Assembly: GCA_001983555.1 (NCBI GenBank)
Contig: LJHE01000059.1
Coordinates: 35,138-99,137 of the forward strand
Direction of reading: 5' to 3'
Length of the DNA stretch: 64,000 nt
Origin: Candidatus Epulonipiscioides gigas
GTDB lineage: Bacteria > Bacillota > Clostridia > Lachnospirales > Cellulosilyticaceae
The notes under the pieces are model-generated. The model saw only the letters and a program-made list of their open reading frames with translations, had not been told where the DNA came from and searched no databases. Made by a program: the position numbers and the translations under genes. Shown here piece by piece: positions 26,888 to 34,966 of this stretch (the stretch's first letter is position 1; the number at the start of each line of letters is the position of its first letter).

Positions 26888-27562
26888 ATGTATAACAATT
26901 ATTATCCAATACCAGCTAATCAAATTTATTCATTTAGATTTCCTTGCACAAAAAATAAATTATCTACTACTAAAATAATGGAAACCATTGATAGTAGTAC
27001 TCAAGGAATTCAAGGTGTTCTAGGGAATGTATTAGACGCAAACTATGTTACATCACTTAACTATCTTTTAAAAACTGTTTCAGAAGTTCAAATAGCTCAA
27101 GATAATTTAAAGCAATCAACAATCACAGTATATATTGGTGGAGTAGTAGGACTTGACTATTCTTTAATACCTGATCAATGTTTTAATTCTATATTTATTG
27201 AAATTATATCTTACCAATATTATAATATATCTAAATTAAATAAAGTTTACTTAAATGGATTTTTAGGAATATCAGCAGCACAAGATACTACAATGGGAAC
27301 ATTTTTACAAAATCTTAAATTAAATAATTCTGAAGAAATTAGTGAAGTAGAAGATAATTGGTATATATTTTTTACAAAATTAGAATCTGATATTGGCGTA
27401 GATTTAACAGTATATAACAATGAATCTACCATGATTTTTTCTAATGTATGTGTTGACGTGATATCTAATGAATTTATTAGAATTATAGAAGATGATACTG
27501 TTTTTATAATACCTACTAAAAATATTATTAGCTCAAGCTTATTAATAGAATCTGAAAATTAA
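26888..27562 (+). CDS. Collagen-less paralog of the downstream collagen-like protein
   Basis: 224 residues. From about residue 50 it aligns along its whole length with residues 344-539 of the protein at 27928. Shared marks are DxNYVxxLNxLLxxV, the strand TITVYIGG versus VPISIYIA, an SxLNxVYxxxF block, SAxxxT, LKL, a W-x3-F pair and VFIIPTKNII versus [10 protein letters not shown]. Where the paralog has its Gly-X-Y domain, this protein has only STQGIQGVLGN, a vestige of two or three triplets. Both N-termini share PCTK. No signal peptide. Probably a spore-surface or assembly protein of the mother cell (inference from promoter and paralog). Confidence 0.7.
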   Translation: MYNNYYPIPANQIYSFRFPCTKNKLSTTKIMETIDSSTQGIQGVLGNVLDANYVTSLNYLLKTVSEVQIAQDNLKQSTITVYIGGVVGLDYSLIPDQCFNSIFIEIISYQYYNISKLNKVYLNGFLGISAAQDTTMGTFLQNLKLNNSEEISEVEDNWYIFFTKLESDIGVDLTVYNNESTMIFSNVCVDVISNEFIRIIEDDTVFIIPTKNIISSSLLIESEN

Positions 27563-27579
27563 TACTCTAATTTTTTGTA

Positions 27580-27607
27580 ACACTGCCAAGTTTTTTTCCA
27601 TATATTA
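27580..27607 (+). promoter_or_regulatory. Sigma-K-like promoter of the collagen-like gene
   Basis: AC at 27580-27581, a 17-bp spacer and CATATATTA at 27599-27607. The flanks (TTTTTTGTAAC and CCATATATTAAAAA) match those upstream of the paralog, so the promoter was duplicated with the gene. A short IS605-type element now lies between it and the start codon at 27928. Confidence 0.45.
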
Positions 27608-27647
27608 AAAACAGATAGCTCTCATATCTATCTATATTCTACCAAGA

Positions 27648-27835
27648 GTGAACTACACTTACCTTATAGAAGTGTGGGCTTCTTGCGTAAGCCAAACCAA
27701 TGTCCAGTAATTTAGCAAGCTCTAAGGGTCGTATCGACCCTGAACTATAAACGGATCATATTATATTTAGTCTAGAAAGTCAAGAAATTTTTACCAATTC
27801 ATCTCTCCACCTATAGAGGAGGGAGAATTCTTGCT
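27648..27835 (-). mobile_element. Short IS200/IS605-type element with omegaRNA-like right end (copy 2)
   Basis: The inverted counterpart of the element at 1771. Read on the minus strand it starts AGCAAGAATTCTCCC at 27835 and ends at GTTCAC (27648). A sigma-A promoter, TTGACT at 27778-27783 and TATGAT at 27755-27760 with 17 bp between, is oriented towards its right end. The first scaffold hairpin is GGGTCG-ATA-CGACCC: the stem is kept while the loop differs from the GGA of other copies, which suggests selection on RNA structure. It sits in the leader of the collagen-like gene, in opposite orientation. Confidence 0.85.
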
Positions 27836-27927
27836 AAATGTAGTTAAAATTGGGAAATAAGATAAATACAAGAGTTATCTTTTAGTGGTAAAAAAATTTA
27901 TAGTAAAATCAAAAAGGAGCAAACGAA

Positions 27928-29547
27928 ATGAATTATTTTAATCAATCATTACCTTGTACAAAGGTTACTGTAAGTAAATCTACTATTGAAAACATTATAG
28001 AAGCAGGAAATACCAATAGGCAAAATAATCAATGCTCTAATGATGGTTCTAATGGTTGTTTTAAGGATTGTTCTAATGATTGCAATGACGTTGTTATTCA
28101 AGGACCACAAGGTATCCAAGGCGTTCAAGGTGTCCAAGGTATTCAAGGTGAGCAAGGACCACAAGGACCTCCTGGCATTCCAGGTTGCCCAGGTTGTCCA
28201 GGTGAAAAAGGACAGCAAGGTCCAATAGGATTAACTGGTCCACAAGGACCACAAGGACCACAGGGAGAACAAGGACTACAAGGGCCAATAGGATTAACTG
28301 GTCCACAAGGACCACAGGGAGAACAAGGACTACAAGGGCCAATAGGATTAACTGGTCCACAAGGGATTCAGGGAGAGCAAGGACTACAAGGGCCAATAGG
28401 ATTAACTGGTCCACAAGGACCACAGGGAGAGCAAGGACTACAAGGTCCAATAGGATTAACTGGTCCACAAGGGGTTCAGGGAGAGCAAGGACTACAAGGG
28501 CAAATAGGATTAATTGGTCCACCTGGACCACAAGGAGAGCAAGGACTACAAGGTTCAATAGGGTTAACTGGTCCACAAGGGATTCAGGGAGAGCAAGGAC
28601 TACAAGGTCCAATAGGATTAACTGGTCCACAGGGACCACAGGGAGAGCAAGGACTACAAGGTCCAATAGGGTTAACTGGCCCACAAGGACCACAGGGTGA
28701 ACAAGGTAAACCATTTAAAATTGTTAAAGTATATACAAGTATTACTGAAATGGAACAAGATGTTGACAATGTAGAAGAAAATTCTCTAGTGCTTATTGTA
28801 ACTCAAAATTCTGCTGACGAAAGTAATGGTGAACTATATATAAGAACTGAAACTGGTTTTAAATTTGTATATGACATAATACAACCAATAGAAATACCTC
28901 AAGGACCTCAAGGACCTCAAGGTGAAACTGGTCCAATGGGTCCTGCTGGTCCGTCAATAGATATGAACTATGTTTATGCATTGAATATACTATTAAATGA
29001 GGTTGCTAGACAACAACTTATACAATCTTTACCAAATTTAAATGAAACGCCTGCTACAGTACCAATTAGTATATATATTGCTCGTGATATTTCGACAGAA
29101 CTTCAATCTTGTTTAATTACTGAAACAGAGGATATTTTGTTACGTGAGATTATATCAGATGTATTGTCTAGCTCAATATTAAATACAATATATATTGAAA
29201 GTTTTATGGCTCTTAGTGCCTCAACTGTTACTATAATAGGAGAGCTTTTAAAAGCGTTAAAATTAGAGCTACTTATAGACGAAGCTCTTCCTCAAGATGC
29301 TTTGATACCACAAAAAACTCAGTCTTGGAAAAAGTATTTTGAGTTTATAAAAAGTAGCACTAATCCTATAAGAATTGATGTATGTGTATCTGCTACAGGA
29401 AAACTACAAACATTTACTGATTTAGAAATTTTAGATGTTTCAAATTATTTTATAAAAGCTCAGAAAAATGCTAATGTATTTATAATAGCTATACCTAACA
29501 TAATAAATGTTACTACTTATCCTAATCAATGTCCATGTATTTGCTGA
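27928..29547 (+). CDS. Collagen-like (BclA-type) surface protein
   Basis: 539 residues. The N-terminal 58 are Cys- and Asn-rich ([20 protein letters not shown]). Residues 59-260 are Gly-X-Y triplets, including eight 18-residue units [18 protein letters not shown]. Residues ~260-325 are a non-collagen insert ([19 protein letters not shown] to FKFVYD) like the module found between Gly-X-Y blocks of phage tail-fibre proteins. A short second collagen block follows ([17 protein letters not shown]), then a C-terminal domain, 344-539, homologous to the preceding gene and ending CPCIC. No signal peptide, as for exosporium BclA proteins. AAAAAGGAGC precedes ATG 27928. Confidence 0.88.
   Translation: MNYFNQSLPCTKVTVSKSTIENIIEAGNTNRQNNQCSNDGSNGCFKDCSNDCNDVVIQGPQGIQGVQGVQGIQGEQGPQGPPGIPGCPGCPGEKGQQGPIGLTGPQGPQGPQGEQGLQGPIGLTGPQGPQGEQGLQGPIGLTGPQGIQGEQGLQGPIGLTGPQGPQGEQGLQGPIGLTGPQGVQGEQGLQGQIGLIGPPGPQGEQGLQGSIGLTGPQGIQGEQGLQGPIGLTGPQGPQGEQGLQGPIGLTGPQGPQGEQGKPFKIVKVYTSITEMEQDVDNVEENSLVLIVTQNSADESNGELYIRTETGFKFVYDIIQPIEIPQGPQGPQGETGPMGPAGPSIDMNYVYALNILLNEVARQQLIQSLPNLNETPATVPISIYIARDISTELQSCLITETEDILLREIISDVLSSSILNTIYIESFMALSASTVTIIGELLKALKLELLIDEALPQDALIPQKTQSWKKYFEFIKSSTNPIRIDVCVSATGKLQTFTDLEILDVSNYFIKAQKNANVFIIAIPNIINVTTYPNQCPCIC
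28264..28695 (+). repeat. Eight tandem 54-bp repeats (collagen triplets)
   Basis: Eight uninterrupted units of 54 bp, each encoding 18 residues of Gly-X-Y beginning GEQGLQG. Units 1, 3, 7 and 8 are the same at protein level. Unit 5 is the most divergent ([12 protein letters not shown]). The array is prone to slippage and unequal recombination, so length variation between strains is expected. Confidence 0.95.
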
Positions 29548-29571
29548 AATAAGTATTAATGAATATATAAT

Positions 29572-29602
29572 CATAGCCTAACTAACTGGCTATGGTTTTT
29601 TT
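29572..29602. terminator. Bidirectional terminator between convergent genes
   Basis: CATAGCC and GGCTATG pair around a 9-nt loop, with a T run to the right. The stop codon of the minus-strand hydrolase (29582-29584) lies inside the loop. Confidence 0.75.
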
Positions 29603-31594
29603 AATAATAAAATAAGAATGAGGCTCACCAGCAAAAACAATTTTTTCAGCATCTTTAAGAGCAACCGATTTTTCACTTTCAAGATGTGAATTATATATAC
29701 ATTCTCCGAAATGATTATATATACTGAACATACCTTTCCCATAGGCTTTTACGTCTATTATCTTTGTTTTATCTTCTTGTGAAATATAAAACCATTGTGA
29801 AAAACCATTTTTATTAATTTGTATAGTATTATTAGAAAGTATAGGTATATTCTTACTGCTAATAAATATATTTCCTTGTGAGTGAGCATATTCTACTCCT
29901 TCAATTTCTTCTATATAAATATCTATAATATCACGACCATTATTTTGAGGAATTTGTACGACATTTAATGCGTTATACTGATCGATTATTTTATAATGTC
30001 CAATATAACCTAGAAGGTTTGAGTTGTGTGGAATTTTAAGAATAGGTTGTGCAGTATACAATAAAGATGAATAATTTTCATTAACCAAAAAATATTCCAT
30101 ACCAAATCTTTTATGCCAAGCTTGCTCATATTGTGGCAATGTTATTGAAGGTAAAAGTTTTACAAGCTCGTATTGAGATTGCCAAATAGGCACAAGGCCA
30201 ACATCTATAATAGCTTTTGTTTGAAGATATATTTTATCATTTGATTCTCTTACAAATGTTACAGTACAAAAACCATCCATTGTTTTAAATTCATTATCAC
30301 ATTGATAATAAAATTTTTGTGGTGGCAACTGAGTTTGATTTTGTGTAATGGTTAACACTCCATTTGCAAAGATTTCAACAGTATAATCAGTATAAAAATT
30401 TGCATATATGCCATTAAAGAGCATTAATTCAGCTGGCATTTCAGGGCATATTTTTATTGGGAATGATGTATTATTACTAATTGTTTTTATATCAAATTCT
30501 TGTCCTTTTTGACTAAGCATGTCCACTAGCATTTGTGTAGCAACAATTTGTGTATATAAACTATTACCCCCTGTTGTTAAAACACATATTATGGTATCAA
30601 TCTCTGGAGCAACTAAAACTGTGCTATGTGAGCCAAGTAGATCACCATTTTTCACAAGTATTTGTAGTCCTTGATCATAAAATGGATCCAAATTAACGTT
30701 GTCCCATCCAAGTCCAAATGCCACATTGCTATTGGGGTCATTATGCCATATTCCGCGCAAATATTCAGGATATTTTGTTGTTTCAATTGAATGCCTACTT
30801 AAAATTCCCTCATCAATAAATACATTCATAAATTTACACACATCTTGAGCACTTGCAAGCACTCCTCCAACACCAATATAATTGAAAATTTCTTCTACAT
30901 AGAGTGACATTTTACCTTTATATAATCCCTTATCAGCTTTAACAACATTAATATTAGATAAATCTTGCGCTGTTGTTTTTGTATGTAAAAGCTCTAGGGG
31001 TTCAAAAAAATTAATATACAAAAATTCTGTAAATGACATGTTGGTAATATTTTCAATTAAAAGTTCAAGTAAAGCATATCCGTCATTACAATATACTGAG
31101 AATTTTCCAGGATCAGCTTTTAATCTTTCTAAACTAAGTCTATCTAATAACTCATCCATTACTTGAGGGGAACTTTCACCATATAAAAGTGAATTTGAGA
31201 CTGAACCTCCAAGAAGTCCAGATGAATGATTAAGTAACATTCGTACAGTAATATCCTTATAACGAGTATCTCTCATTTGAAAGTCAGGGATATATTTTGT
31301 AATTGGCGCATCTAATATAATTTGATTTCTATCGACCAAAAGCATAATAGAAGCTGTTGTATACATTTTACTTATAGAGGCAATTGGGAATAATGTATTC
31401 ACATCAAATAAATAGCCATAATTTTCTCCTGAAATATTAGATAAAATTATTTTTCCATTTTGCATTATAGCATATTGAGCATTTGTTATTCCAAAATTTG
31501 ATGTCAATATTTTACCATAAGACATGTTATTATCAGCAAAAATCAAAGAAGGCAATAATAACAATAAAAATAAATATATCGGTATAACTTTCAT
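29582..31594 (-). CDS. Secreted beta-lactamase-family serine hydrolase (PBP4/esterase-like)
   Basis: 670 residues with a signal peptide (MKVIPIYLFLLLLLPSLIFA). The beta-lactamase (class C/PBP) domain covers roughly residues 30-380: the nucleophile motif is FPIASISKMYT (SxxK), the second motif is VYCN (YxN), and a late GSHSTVLVA fits the third (HxG-like). The C-terminal ~280 residues are beta-rich and unassigned. GGGAGG lies 2 nt before an ATG at 31597 and 5 nt before the ATG at 31594, so the latter is preferred. It follows the DUF2225 gene by 27 bp on the same strand. Role could be D-amino-peptide or ester hydrolysis at the surface. Confidence 0.82.
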   Translation of the reverse strand: MKVIPIYLFLLLLLPSLIFADNNMSYGKILTSNFGITNAQYAIMQNGKIILSNISGENYGYLFDVNTLFPIASISKMYTTASIMLLVDRNQIILDAPITKYIPDFQMRDTRYKDITVRMLLNHSSGLLGGSVSNSLLYGESSPQVMDELLDRLSLERLKADPGKFSVYCNDGYALLELLIENITNMSFTEFLYINFFEPLELLHTKTTAQDLSNINVVKADKGLYKGKMSLYVEEIFNYIGVGGVLASAQDVCKFMNVFIDEGILSRHSIETTKYPEYLRGIWHNDPNSNVAFGLGWDNVNLDPFYDQGLQILVKNGDLLGSHSTVLVAPEIDTIICVLTTGGNSLYTQIVATQMLVDMLSQKGQEFDIKTISNNTSFPIKICPEMPAELMLFNGIYANFYTDYTVEIFANGVLTITQNQTQLPPQKFYYQCDNEFKTMDGFCTVTFVRESNDKIYLQTKAIIDVGLVPIWQSQYELVKLLPSITLPQYEQAWHKRFGMEYFLVNENYSSLLYTAQPILKIPHNSNLLGYIGHYKIIDQYNALNVVQIPQNNGRDIIDIYIEEIEGVEYAHSQGNIFISSKNIPILSNNTIQINKNGFSQWFYISQEDKTKIIDVKAYGKGMFSIYNHFGECIYNSHLESEKSVALKDAEKIVFAGEPHSYFIIKKTIAS

Positions 31595-31621
31595 CATTAC
31601 CTCCCAACTTTATAATAATAG

Positions 31622-32404
31622 TTATTTCTTAGATTTTATTTTTTCATTAATATTAGATTTAAGAATTAATATTCTATCTTTAATTTTGGAATTTAAACTG
31701 CTATCTGTGATTATTGAACTACAAAAGCGTAGTGCTGTCTCATAATCTCCAAGTTTGTATGCCAATATAGATGTAATATATACTGCACGATGAAAATCAT
31801 ATCCTAAAGTTGGATATGTATCTATATCAAGAGAAAGTTTAAAACATTCATATGCATTTTTAATAAATTCAAGTTCTAATTTATCATTTTTTAAGTCATG
31901 ATATAGCCAAGATATTCTAAGACAAATTATTGCTTTTTCAATATTTTTACCTTGTTTAATTAAACATGTAGCAAGAGCAAGTTGATACAAATCTAAAGTA
32001 TATTGAGTACTTCTAATTTCTTCAATAGGCATAGCTTTATAATTAGTACAAATTTTTTCACGAATTGTAGCACGTTGTGAAGGCAACGGCGTTGTAAACG
32101 TGTTTGTTAAAGCAGTATATCCACATGGGCAGCTAAGTACATCATACCTTATTGTATCCACAATGCTATAATGAGTACGTAAATCATCATCTACTTTTTG
32201 AATTTGATTTTTACCTAACTTGATTGCACTTGAATTAAAAATTTGATTACAAATATGACATTTAACTTTTTTTTGATAAATTATATCTTTTAATGTAAGT
32301 TCAGGTGCAACAGATGATGGACTTTTCTCTTTTATTTGAATATTTAAATTTAAATCCTGTAAATTACTTAAGCCAAATTTAGAAAAATCTTTGAATATTT
32401 CCAT
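31622..32404 (-). CDS. DUF2225 family protein
   Basis: 260 residues. The N-terminal zinc-binding part has CHICNQIF and later LSCPCGYTAL, with the DDDLRTHYSIVDTIRYDV segment between, the pattern of DUF2225. The C-terminal half is helical and TPR-like (YQLALATCLIKQGKNIEKAI, LAYKLGDYETALRFCSS). DUF2225 proteins occur widely in Clostridia and Bacilli without an established function. AAAGGAG precedes ATG 32404. It leads a two-gene transcript with the serine hydrolase. Confidence 0.8.
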   Translation of the reverse strand: MEIFKDFSKFGLSNLQDLNLNIQIKEKSPSSVAPELTLKDIIYQKKVKCHICNQIFNSSAIKLGKNQIQKVDDDLRTHYSIVDTIRYDVLSCPCGYTALTNTFTTPLPSQRATIREKICTNYKAMPIEEIRSTQYTLDLYQLALATCLIKQGKNIEKAIICLRISWLYHDLKNDKLELEFIKNAYECFKLSLDIDTYPTLGYDFHRAVYITSILAYKLGDYETALRFCSSIITDSSLNSKIKDRILILKSNINEKIKSKK

Positions 32405-32468
32405 TAAATAAACATCTCCTTTATAAAATGTTACATAAATATGTACGATTAATTATATCATAGGTTAT

Positions 32469-32517
32469 AAAAAAATGCTATACCAAATTAATTAATTATT
32501 TAGTATAGCATTTTTTT
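32469..32517 (-). terminator. Terminator of the flagellar operon
   Basis: On the minus strand TGCTATAC and GTATAGCA pair around a long AT loop and are followed by TTTTTTTA; the plus strand also ends in T. It follows directly on the stop codon of the DUF2508 gene. Confidence 0.7.
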
Positions 32518-32731
32518 AGTTATAGTATAATTGTTTTAATTGATTAAGCAAATAACCGTGTTTAATTTGATCTGCTTTATATGAATAGGTATAGTAATCT
32601 AACAGTGCTGGTTCAGTAGTATTTTCAAATTTATGAAGAGTTGTTGCAAGATTATATTGAACTTCTCCAACTTGTTGTTTTAATTTTATTTCTTCTTGTT
32701 TTTTGATAGCCATTAATTTTTTTTTTCGCAT
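32516..32731 (-). CDS. DUF2508 (YaaL-like) small protein
   Basis: 71 residues: a basic N-terminus (MRKKKLMAIKKQEEIKLKQQ), then FENTTEPALLDYYTYSYKADQIKHGYLLNQLKQ, which matches the DUF2508/YaaL pattern (acidic pair, LIDY, aromatic helix and YLL near the end). The family is of unknown function and usually lies near recR or sporulation genes; here it follows flagellin by 67 bp. AAGGAGGGAG is a strong ribosome-binding site for ATG 32731. Confidence 0.6.
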   Translation of the reverse strand: MRKKKLMAIKKQEEIKLKQQVGEVQYNLATTLHKFENTTEPALLDYYTYSYKADQIKHGYLLNQLKQLYYN

Positions 32732-32798
32732 AAACTCCCTCCTTATGAAATTTAAAACTATAAAGGAAGTATTACCGAAAAATTAAAAATTAATACAA

Positions 32799-34442
32799 TT
32801 ATCCTTGAAGAAGTTGAAAGACTTGTTGTGGTCGTTGATTTGCTTGAGCAAGCATTGAAGTAGCAGCTTGATTTAAGATATTATCTTTTGTATAAAGAGC
32901 CATTTCTTTTGCCATATCAACATCACGAATTCTAGACATTGCACTAGATAAATTTTCAGAAGATATATCTAAATTTTTAACTGTATATTCAAGTCTATTT
33001 TGATTGGACCCAAGGTATGCTCTTTGAGATGAAATAATCCCAACTGCTTTATCAATGGCACCTAATGCAAATGAAGCATCCTCTACAGTTAAAAGTGAAA
33101 TTCCATATCTTGCCTCATTATATTCAGAAGTCGTTGCATTATCTTCTAATACAATATAATCTGTAAATCCATATAAAGATGTTTTACTTGTAAGACCTAG
33201 TGCATCTGTAGTAGCTGTAGCTATTTCCATTTTTGTAAGCTGGTTTGCTTCTGATCCAGTTTGGATAGTAAGTTTACTTGCAGTAGTCCCTCCATCATAA
33301 CCTGCTAAATAGTTACCAGCTACACCAGCTACATTTGAACGTAAGATAAAAGGGTCACCAATTGCACCAGTCGTAGTAGTGTCCAAATGGAAATTATCGA
33401 AGCTTTGAGCGTTAAGTATTTGCGTTAGCTCAGTTGTTGTTGTTTGAAGAGCAGTATCAACAATTGGTGGGGTTCCTTTTGTATATTGATAAATTGGAAT
33501 TCCAACACCTGTACCCTCATAATCACCTGTTTCAGTTTGAGCAGGGTCATAAAATTCAAACACTGTTCCATCAATTGTAAAACCTGAACCTGCTTCATAT
33601 GGTAATGTTTCTGGAATTATCACTTCATATTCAGCATATTCGGAATCATCCATTCCTAATGTTACTTGTGTAAGAGTTGTATCTAAACTACTAGTTATCA
33701 TAAAGAATGTTGGATCCACATTACCAGTGCGTCCTGCTTCTTTTGCAGTAATTAATAAAGGTTCTTTTGTAGGATCAACATCAAAATTTGGTAGTCCTGC
33801 AGCTGCTAAATCTTTTTTCCAATCACCGCTTAAATCAAGCCCTTTTGCACCATATATTTCTGGATTAGGGTCTCCAGCAGCACTATCATAAAATATAAAT
33901 GAGACTCCATCAATGTCTAAATAATCGTTTGATATAACTGTGCCTAATTCGAGCTCATACTGTGCTTGAAGACCGCCATCCATAGTTGTTTGGGTTATAT
34001 TAAATCCGCTATCTTTAAGATTATTTTCACCTGATAAAACTCTATGCTGATTAAATTCAGTATCGCTTGATATTCTATCTAATTCCTTTATCAGCTCATC
34101 AACTTCGGTTTGTATTTTTTCTCTATCTAAATCTGTGAGAGTATCATTTCCTGATTGAATTGCAAGTTCTCGCATACGCTTTGTAATTGCATGAGAAGAG
34201 TCAAGAGCACCTTCTGCAGTTTGAATTAGAGCAATAGCATCGGTACTATTTTTATTGGCTTGCTCTAATGAATCTATTTGAGCTCTCATTTTAAGCGAAA
34301 TAGCCATTCCTGCTGGGTCATCTTTTGATTTGCCTATCTTAAGACCAGATGAAAGTTTTTCCATTGAGCTAGTCAGTGTGAGATTATTTTTGCTTAAAAT
34401 ATTAACAATATTTAAAGCTGGTATATTATAGTTAATTTTCAT
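32799..34442 (-). CDS. fliC: Flagellin
   Basis: 547 residues, the filament subunit exported by the flagellar type III system. The N-terminal D0/D1 (INYNIPALNIVNILSKNNLT, SSGLKIGKSKDDPAGMAIS) and C-terminal domain (SAMSRIRDVDMAKEMALYTK, ending QQVFQLLQG) are conserved. The central ~280-residue variable region contains two related blocks beginning DGVSFIFYD and DGTVFEFYD, each followed by an aGxxGN motif (KEAGRTGNVD and NVAGVAGNYL), as in flagellins with repeated hook-IN-like modules. AAGGAGAG lies before ATG 34442, 18 bp after fliS. It shares the transcript of the upstream flagellar genes. Confidence 0.95.
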   Translation of the reverse strand: MKINYNIPALNIVNILSKNNLTLTSSMEKLSSGLKIGKSKDDPAGMAISLKMRAQIDSLEQANKNSTDAIALIQTAEGALDSSHAITKRMRELAIQSGNDTLTDLDREKIQTEVDELIKELDRISSDTEFNQHRVLSGENNLKDSGFNITQTTMDGGLQAQYELELGTVISNDYLDIDGVSFIFYDSAAGDPNPEIYGAKGLDLSGDWKKDLAAAGLPNFDVDPTKEPLLITAKEAGRTGNVDPTFFMITSSLDTTLTQVTLGMDDSEYAEYEVIIPETLPYEAGSGFTIDGTVFEFYDPAQTETGDYEGTGVGIPIYQYTKGTPPIVDTALQTTTTELTQILNAQSFDNFHLDTTTTGAIGDPFILRSNVAGVAGNYLAGYDGGTTASKLTIQTGSEANQLTKMEIATATTDALGLTSKTSLYGFTDYIVLEDNATTSEYNEARYGISLLTVEDASFALGAIDKAVGIISSQRAYLGSNQNRLEYTVKNLDISSENLSSAMSRIRDVDMAKEMALYTKDNILNQAATSMLAQANQRPQQVFQLLQG

Positions 34443-34460
34443 GTTAAACTCTCCTTTATA

Positions 34461-34883
34461 TTAAATAGTAAATCCTCTATTATTATTTCCAAGAATAACT
34501 TCATTTATAGAATTTTTTCCATAAGTCATTCCTGCATAAATATCTTGTGTATTTGAAACAGTCTTTTGAGTAGTAAATCCTTTTGCTTTAAGACCTTCGT
34601 AGCCTTCTTTAATACTGGTAATTATTTCCTTTGCATCTTCAAATTTATTTTCAATTATTAGTCTTTGTACATATATATATAAGTCAAATAAATCATGTGA
34701 CAATTCGTGTTGCATATCCAAATTATTAATTAAAACGAGTAAAACTTTTCTTGCAATTGCCTTGTATTTCTTAGTATCAGATAAATTACTAATTGCAAGT
34801 TCTATATTTTCCAAAAAAATATCATATGTCAAACATATTAGTTCTAATTCATTCGCTTGTGCTACTTGTGCTACTGTTATCAT
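34461..34883 (-). CDS. fliS: FliS-like flagellin export chaperone
   Basis: 140 residues, helical. ANELELICLTYDIFLENIELAI corresponds to the FliS helix that starts with xxPLxLxxMLYDGxIxxL. LDMQHELSHDLFDLYIYVQRLIIENKFEDAKEII matches the FliS helices around the LDxE and LYxYxxxxL motifs. FliS binds the flagellin C-terminus before export, and here it lies just upstream of flagellin. The last ~45 residues (TTQKTVSNTQDIYAG and on) exceed the usual length. It overlaps the preceding 35-codon ORF by 35 bp. Confidence 0.75.
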   Translation of the reverse strand: MITVAQVAQANELELICLTYDIFLENIELAISNLSDTKKYKAIARKVLLVLINNLDMQHELSHDLFDLYIYVQRLIIENKFEDAKEIITSIKEGYEGLKAKGFTTQKTVSNTQDIYAGMTYGKNSINEVILGNNNRGFTI

Positions 34884-34956
34884 TTTTTACCTCACCATCA
34901 ATTTGCTCAAAATAAATAATAAATTGTTTTATAAGTTCTAAAATATCATCGTTCAT
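34849..34956 (-). CDS. 35-residue ORF coupled to fliS
   Basis: MNDDILELIKQFIIYFEQID followed by GEVKNDNSSTSSTSE: one amphipathic helix and a Ser/Thr-rich tail. AAGAGGTG lies 4 nt before ATG 34956. It begins 10 bp after the stop codon of the FliK-like gene and its 3' end overlaps the start of fliS. The overlap supplies the fliS ribosome-binding site, so it may act mainly in translational coupling. I know no matching family. Confidence 0.5.
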   Translation of the reverse strand: MNDDILELIKQFIIYFEQIDGEVKNDNSSTSSTSE

Positions 34957-34966
34957 ACAGCACCTC

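Noticed and set aside
28264..28695. Regular 54-bp direct repeats as a possible CRISPR array
   Set aside because: They are contiguous without unique spacers and lie in frame inside a collagen-like gene as Gly-X-Y triplets.
28094..28714. 206-codon minus-strand frame over the collagen repeats
   Set aside because: Its periodic Leu/Val/Asp sequence is the mirror of the plus-strand repeats and has no start signals.
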